From Candidatus Hodarchaeota archaeon (GTDB taxonomy: Archaea > Asgardarchaeota > Heimdallarchaeia > Hodarchaeales > Hodarchaeaceae), in the NCBI GenBank assembly GCA_016840305.1, contig JAEOSP010000679.1:1-8865 (forward strand): a stretch of DNA of 8,865 bases, given 5' to 3'. The notes beneath the pieces were generated by a model. It made no database searches and was not told the DNA's origin. It saw only the letters and a program-made list of their open reading frames with translations. How positions within the stretch are numbered: position 1 is the first letter of the stretch; each line of letters begins with the position of its first letter. The position numbers and the translations under genes were made by a program. Positions 4,968 through 8,865 of this stretch are shown in pieces.

Positions 4968-7673
4968 ATGAGGGAAACTGCAATTACTAAACAAATTTTG
5001 GCTTTACTCCTTCTTTTCGCCCTGATTTCTATTTTTTATCCCAAACCTACGTATTTTTCTGAACAGGATACTAAAGAAACCCTTTTTCTAAATGCTAATG
5101 AATTTCCAAGTCTAAAAAGCACATCAAACAGTATAGTAATTACCTCTGACCAAGTATTTCATCAAAAAGCGCACGAATATGGTTGGCCTGGAAATGGCTC
5201 CATTTCTAATCCTTATTTAATCGCAAACTATGTTTTTTCTATTGGAAAATCAATATACATTTCTAATACCCGTTTACATTTTAAGATAAGTAACAATACA
5301 ATGAATGAACCTAATTGTGCTATTGACTTAAATGATGTTCAAAATGCAACAATTGAATTGAATATAATTTCTGATGCATATAGTTCTGGTATTATCCTTA
5401 CTAATTGCAACGGTGTGCAAATTACTCATAATTCAGTTAAGGAATGCAAAGAATCTGGAATAAAAATCAGTGATTCTCCTCAAACATATGTTTACAATAA
5501 TTCAGTAATTAATATTACTACAGCAGAAGGAATATTACTTGAGAATAGTCCTAATTGTTTCGTATCACAAAATACCATTACTAATAATGATTATGGGATA
5601 GAATTGTCTTCATCTGAAAACTGTTCACTATATGCAAATACCATTTCCGATACTCAAGAAGGAGCCGTGACTCTCTCTAACTCTGATTACTCTAATATAT
5701 CAGCTAATTTCATTAATACTGCAGAGGGTCATGGAATTCAGTTACAATCTTCTAATAGATCGCTTCTTTCTAAGAATTCAATTCAGAAATGTGAAAACGG
5801 TCTAATCCTTGAATCTTCATCAAATTATGCAGAGATATATGATAATACCTTAATTCTAAATGTTAAAAATGGGCTAACTCTTCATGAATCAAGCAATTGC
5901 TTTATTTCCAGTAATATTATTAGGAGTAATAACAGATATGGAATAAAATTTGATTCTTGTAGCAATATCTCTCTCAAATATAATGATTTTTTAACTAACA
6001 ACCCCCCTAATTCACAGGGGTTTTCCGAGGGTGGATCAACCCTAGAATTCGACCAAAATTATTGGAGTGATATAGAGAATACCTCATACATTCCATACAT
6101 TCTAGATGGGTTTGATAACGCATCAGACTCCGATCCTAAATTTGGTCCTTCTCAGATGCTATCGTCGTTTGATCTTACCTATCCTTCGGGTGGAGAATGG
6201 TTAAATGGTCTTATTAATATCCAATGGCAGTTAAACGACTTGGGTTTTAACACTACTTATACGGTTAGTGTATCTTTCAATAGTGGGTGGACTTGGATTG
6301 AACTAACGCAAAATTCCACCACCGAATCTTTTGAATGGAATTCATCGAGTTCTCAGTTTCCGCAAACTACACGTTACTGTGTTCGAGTACTATCTACAAG
6401 TCCTGAAGGGATTAAAAAAGTCACTTTCTCGAATACATTTATTGTCCACCCTTATCTTACTTCCCCTAGAATTACATTCCCTCGTCCTCATGATACAATA
6501 ACTAGTACGATCTTGATCCAATGGGAAGAAGGGACAGACCCCGTGCATCCAAAAGTTTTTCATTCTTTATGGCTTTCAGAAAATCTTTCAAACTGGAAAC
6601 TCTTTGGTTCAAATATCTACGATAACCAGTATATTTGGAACTCTTCAAAGGTACCAGATAGAACTTATTATCTCAAATTAGTGATGGAATGCCCAGAAGG
6701 ATTAACTGCAGAGTATATTCTTGAAGAGCCATTTTTGGTTGATAATCATTTCTTGTCTCCTTTTTCTATAATTGAGCCTCAAGAAAATGCTATTTTACGT
6801 GGAACAGTAACTATTAACTGGACTGAAGATGCTAAAGGGTTTCAGGTTACTTATTCTGTATTTTATTCTCCAGATGAAGGAAATTCCTGGATTTTACTTA
6901 TTTCTAACTTAACCGATACATATTATTTATGGGATACGACCCAAGTAAAAAATGGGAAAACCTATAAGATTATGATCTTTGCTTTTAGTGGAGAAGGGGA
7001 GGAAATCTCTAAAATATTTGATGGATTGCTTACCATTGACAATATTCCATCTCCTCAGCTTGAACAGTTTTTAATAGCTATCCTTCTGTTTATTACTGTA
7101 ATCTTAACTTCAATCCTCATTATTCTACGAAAGAGATATAGTTCAGTTAAATCTGTATTAGGACTGCAAAGCTTCCGAATTGGGATTTGCCTTGGTACTT
7201 TTAGTGATGAAGGTTTGTTTATTCGAAGTAAAAACAAGTACTGTCCTTATGATGAGTCCTCATTGCTATCTATGTTAGAATATAATGCAGTATTACATCA
7301 AAGAGGAGAAATAGAAAGTATTTATGGCCCTTTTCCACATCAAAAGGATAAATTTCATATAGAATGGTATAATGTCTCTTTTGGATTTAGTTTGGTAGAT
7401 TCCTCCATTCAGGATTCAAGAATCGTAGAATCAGGAGGTAAGACACCTGCTATATTATTGATATTTTACCCCCGTCAATTTGATTCTCTCTTCATGATCC
7501 AAAAGAGGAAAGTTGAAAGTTATCTAACAACTACTATTAAGGAAACTTCCGAACTCTCCACAGTAAATGAAGAATTTTTGAATAATTTAGGAGACCAAAT
7601 TTACAAGCTATTACTTGAATACAAACCAATTAAAATTGATAAAGTCTTACCTCATCAGAATGAGAGGGATTAA
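4968..7673 (+). CDS. NosD-like beta-helix transmembrane protein with Ig-like repeats and a cytoplasmic, possibly longin-like domain
   Basis: The protein has 901 residues. A signal sequence (about 8-24) precedes a linker with SIVITS and GNGSISNPYLI. A right-handed parallel beta-helix spans about 97-345, with coils every 22-25 residues; turn residues fall at N146, N196, N218, N263, N286, N310 and N333. A NYWSD...PY motif (364-377) typical of archaeal NosD-type proteins closes it. Three Ig/FnIII-like sandwiches follow at about 400-493, 498-592 and 597-692; the first and third share an (S/D)xGxSW-type strand and all have a W in an I-x-W strand. A membrane helix (about 698-720) with RKR after it places residues 721-901 inside the cell. 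Read by eye, that part runs beta-beta-alpha-beta-beta-beta-alpha-alpha, the longin order. There are many N-x-S/T sites outside. A sensor or adhesin with an intracellular signalling end is my inference; no enzyme motif is seen. The stop lies two bases from the end of the convergent GTPase gene. Confidence 0.85.
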   Translation: MRETAITKQILALLLLFALISIFYPKPTYFSEQDTKETLFLNANEFPSLKSTSNSIVITSDQVFHQKAHEYGWPGNGSISNPYLIANYVFSIGKSIYISNTRLHFKISNNTMNEPNCAIDLNDVQNATIELNIISDAYSSGIILTNCNGVQITHNSVKECKESGIKISDSPQTYVYNNSVINITTAEGILLENSPNCFVSQNTITNNDYGIELSSSENCSLYANTISDTQEGAVTLSNSDYSNISANFINTAEGHGIQLQSSNRSLLSKNSIQKCENGLILESSSNYAEIYDNTLILNVKNGLTLHESSNCFISSNIIRSNNRYGIKFDSCSNISLKYNDFLTNNPPNSQGFSEGGSTLEFDQNYWSDIENTSYIPYILDGFDNASDSDPKFGPSQMLSSFDLTYPSGGEWLNGLINIQWQLNDLGFNTTYTVSVSFNSGWTWIELTQNSTTESFEWNSSSSQFPQTTRYCVRVLSTSPEGIKKVTFSNTFIVHPYLTSPRITFPRPHDTITSTILIQWEEGTDPVHPKVFHSLWLSENLSNWKLFGSNIYDNQYIWNSSKVPDRTYYLKLVMECPEGLTAEYILEEPFLVDNHFLSPFSIIEPQENAILRGTVTINWTEDAKGFQVTYSVFYSPDEGNSWILLISNLTDTYYLWDTTQVKNGKTYKIMIFAFSGEGEEISKIFDGLLTIDNIPSPQLEQFLIAILLFITVILTSILIILRKRYSSVKSVLGLQSFRIGICLGTFSDEGLFIRSKNKYCPYDESSLLSMLEYNAVLHQRGEIESIYGPFPHQKDKFHIEWYNVSFGFSLVDSSIQDSRIVESGGKTPAILLIFYPRQFDSLFMIQKRKVESYLTTTIKETSELSTVNEEFLNNLGDQIYKLLLEYKPIKIDKVLPHQNERD

Positions 7674-7675
7674 AA

Positions 7676-8251
7676 CTAAAATTTACCTTTAAATTCCTTG
7701 AGTATTGATTCAACTTCCTCCTGGTCATCTTGATTAGGCTGATCAATTTTTGAAGGTGAGAGAATTTTTCTTCCTTTGAATTCAGCTTCATCTTTCAAGC
7801 TAGCTATTGCTTCTAATATTTCAAGCATTCCATCATTGGTTTTAGCACTGCAAATAATAGCTGCTTCATCATTTGAAATTTGATTTGGTATTGTTTCAAT
7901 AAGATCCGATTTATTTGCAGTCAGTACTGTGATGTTTGAACCATTTGGATATTTTCGTAAGAAATCCTGATACTCCTGATAATCTGTTACTTTTGAGACA
8001 TCAATAACAAAGAAAATCTGAGCAGGTTTTAGATCCAAGGCTTCCTGCCAGTATTTTCTGAAACTAGTCTGTCCCCCTATTTCTATTACTCGAACTTTGG
8101 CAACATTTTCATCTCTAAAGCCTAAAGTTGGCTGATGATCTTCAAAAACACCTGTAACCAAACGACGTAAGATACTGGTTTTACCCGCCTCACTAGGCCC
8201 GATAAAAAGAATAAACCCTTTTATCAACCTTAAAAAATCAGATAGCATCAT
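7676..8251 (-). CDS. Arf-like small GTPase
   Basis: From the ATG at 8251 the protein has 191 residues. It has the full set of GTP-binding motifs: P-loop GPSEAGKT (18-25), switch I Thr in PTLGF (T42), GGQ (59-61) followed by FRKYW, NKSD (113-116) and SAK (135-137). PTLGF and GGQ...(L/Y)W point to the Arf/Sar/SR-beta branch rather than Ras or Rab. Arf-like GTPases switch between GDP and GTP forms and recruit partners, usually at membranes. There is no Gly2 for myristoylation and no C-terminal Cys; instead there is a polar, acidic tail of about 38 residues ending in a likely helix. The G3 Asp is Glu (EIGGQ). An adjacent ATG at 8248 or a TTG at 8272 are alternative starts; the ATGs fit the usual short lead into the P-loop. 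The start overlaps the upstream gene by 14 bases, so the two are probably co-transcribed and translationally coupled. The 3' end faces the beta-helix receptor gene. Confidence 0.88.
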   Translation of the reverse strand: MMLSDFLRLIKGFILFIGPSEAGKTSILRRLVTGVFEDHQPTLGFRDENVAKVRVIEIGGQTSFRKYWQEALDLKPAQIFFVIDVSKVTDYQEYQDFLRKYPNGSNITVLTANKSDLIETIPNQISNDEAAIICSAKTNDGMLEILEAIASLKDEAEFKGRKILSPSKIDQPNQDDQEEVESILKEFKGKF

Positions 8252-8865
8252 TATCCATCCATTTCGATTCAAAAATCTTCAATATTTTAGTTGTGAAATT
8301 TGGTGATATATTATAGTATGGAGCACTTGAAGCTTTCAATGGAATTACAAGACATCCATGATTATCAAATATTATGAAGTCTCGTGTCAAGTAATCGCGC
8401 CCAAGCGAATTTCTTAGAGGTTTATTTGATGCTTGATTAGTAATAACATTCTTAGGAATGGAAATTCTATCCTTTGATAGAATTTGCAGTTTATGGTCTT
8501 TATTGAAAGAACTACTCTGAAATATTACTTCAAGTAAATTCTCATTCTCAAATTTCTTCTTATATATTGCGTTATCGATAATCCTAATCTTAGTATAGTG
8601 CTTAAGACATGCATCGATTTTTTGTTTGACTTCAGAGTGGTAAGTTAAGAACTGGTGAGGGATTATTGCTTCATATTCTCCTGAATCGTATTCTTTTAAT
8701 TCCTCTAACAAATTCTTATAGTATTCAAATAGAGATTTAATGTAGGGTGTTCGAGAATATATGAATTTAGATAATGGAAGGCGAGGGTGTATGAACATGT
8801 CCTTTTTCTTATGTTTTTGATAAACAACTTGAAAAATCTCTTTATTAGATCTGAGAATTTCGTCA
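8238..8865 (-). CDS. Unrecognised protein, 3' part (cut by window edge); possibly a TrmB-like regulator
   Basis: The frame stays open from its TGA at 8238-8240 to the window end, 22 codons beyond the first internal ATG (8798), so the true start is outside and 208 residues are visible. The first 60 or so are Lys-rich and helical, with a likely coiled coil at 41-59 (YIKSLFEYYKNLLEELKEY). The rest looks like an alpha/beta domain, with strands around KIRIID (92-97) and FIIFDNHGCLVIPL (163-176). It ends in YYNISP and IFESKW (197-202). A coiled coil followed by a domain with a 'FIIxDN' strand and a closing 'FExxW' resembles the PLD-like ligand domain of TrmB-type archaeal regulators; a winged helix would then lie upstream, outside the window. 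I hold this at about 0.3. No HKD catalytic motif is seen. It overlaps the GTPase gene by 14 bases, so a shared operon is likely. Confidence 0.75.
   Translation of the reverse strand, partial: DEILRSNKEIFQVVYQKHKKKDMFIHPRLPLSKFIYSRTPYIKSLFEYYKNLLEELKEYDSGEYEAIIPHQFLTYHSEVKQKIDACLKHYTKIRIIDNAIYKKKFENENLLEVIFQSSSFNKDHKLQILSKDRISIPKNVITNQASNKPLRNSLGRDYLTRDFIIFDNHGCLVIPLKASSAPYYNISPNFTTKILKIFESKWMDNDAI

Larger units (their letters stand above)
1..7673. repeat. Mirror-image duplication of an SBBP-NosD gene pair
   Basis: The two SBBP genes diverge from the central spacer, and each is followed on its own strand by a NosD-like gene, after 144 bases on the left and 99 on the right. Both pairs are paralogous along their visible length, and the promoters match too. 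The proteins have diverged substantially, so this is an old event and not an assembly palindrome. The left arm is incomplete in this window. Confidence 0.65.

Noticed and set aside
6000..6043. Two adjacent GC-rich inverted repeats (AACCCC/GGGGTT and AGGGT/ACCCT) in the right NosD-like gene
   Set aside because: They are short, lie inside a coding frame at the edge of the beta-helix, and can be explained by Pro and Gly codons; no other sign of a site or control element.
1..7673. Assembly artefact (foldback palindrome) as the cause of the mirror arrangement
   Set aside because: The two arms are clearly diverged in DNA and protein sequence, with different spacing and different stalks, so they are not copies made during sequencing or assembly.
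4968..7673. NosD role in nitrous-oxide reductase copper insertion
   Set aside because: No nos genes are nearby, and the protein has Ig-like repeats, a membrane helix and a cytoplasmic domain foreign to that role; the similarity is to the general beta-helix fold.

Overview
The window is AT-rich archaeal DNA, most likely from an Asgard archaeon. Support for an archaeon comes from BRE/TATA-type promoters placed about 25-30 bases before predicted transcript starts, and T-rich terminators. Support for an Asgard lineage comes from an Arf-like small GTPase (P-loop GPSEAGKT, PTLGF switch I, GGQ, NKSD, SAK) beside large secreted, membrane-anchored repeat proteins, one of which carries a cytoplasmic domain that looks longin-like by hand-read secondary structure. 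The lineage call is inference; no rRNA or other marker is present.

Layout. On the left, reading leftwards, are the N-terminal part of a NosD-type parallel beta-helix surface protein (1-483, cut by the window edge) and a complete SBBP-repeat seven-bladed beta-propeller with a Thr-rich stalk and C-terminal membrane anchor (628-2379). A gene-poor, very AT-rich spacer of about 700 bases follows (2380-3086) and holds two divergent promoters. To its right, reading rightwards, are a second SBBP propeller (3144-4868) and a second NosD-type beta-helix protein (4968-7673). The order is thus NosD<- SBBP<- | ->SBBP ->NosD, a mirror-image duplication of a two-gene surface-protein unit. The right end holds, on the minus strand, the Arf-like GTPase (7676-8251), preceded in the same transcription unit by the 3' part of an unrecognised, possibly TrmB-like regulator (8238-8865, cut by the window edge).

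How the genes may work together. The propellers and beta-helix proteins all look extracytoplasmic and probably bind polymers, glycans or other cells; no enzyme motif is visible. The right-hand beta-helix protein has three Ig/FnIII-like domains, one transmembrane helix and a cytoplasmic domain of about 180 residues. It ends two bases from the stop codon of the GTPase gene. A receptor signalling through a longin-like domain to an Arf-like GTPase is an attractive hypothesis, not a demonstrated fact.

The most noteworthy non-coding signal is that the two divergent propeller genes have recognisably homologous promoters. Each also has an 11-pair inverted repeat or stem-loop at the predicted transcription start. 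The stem sequences differ but pairing is retained.
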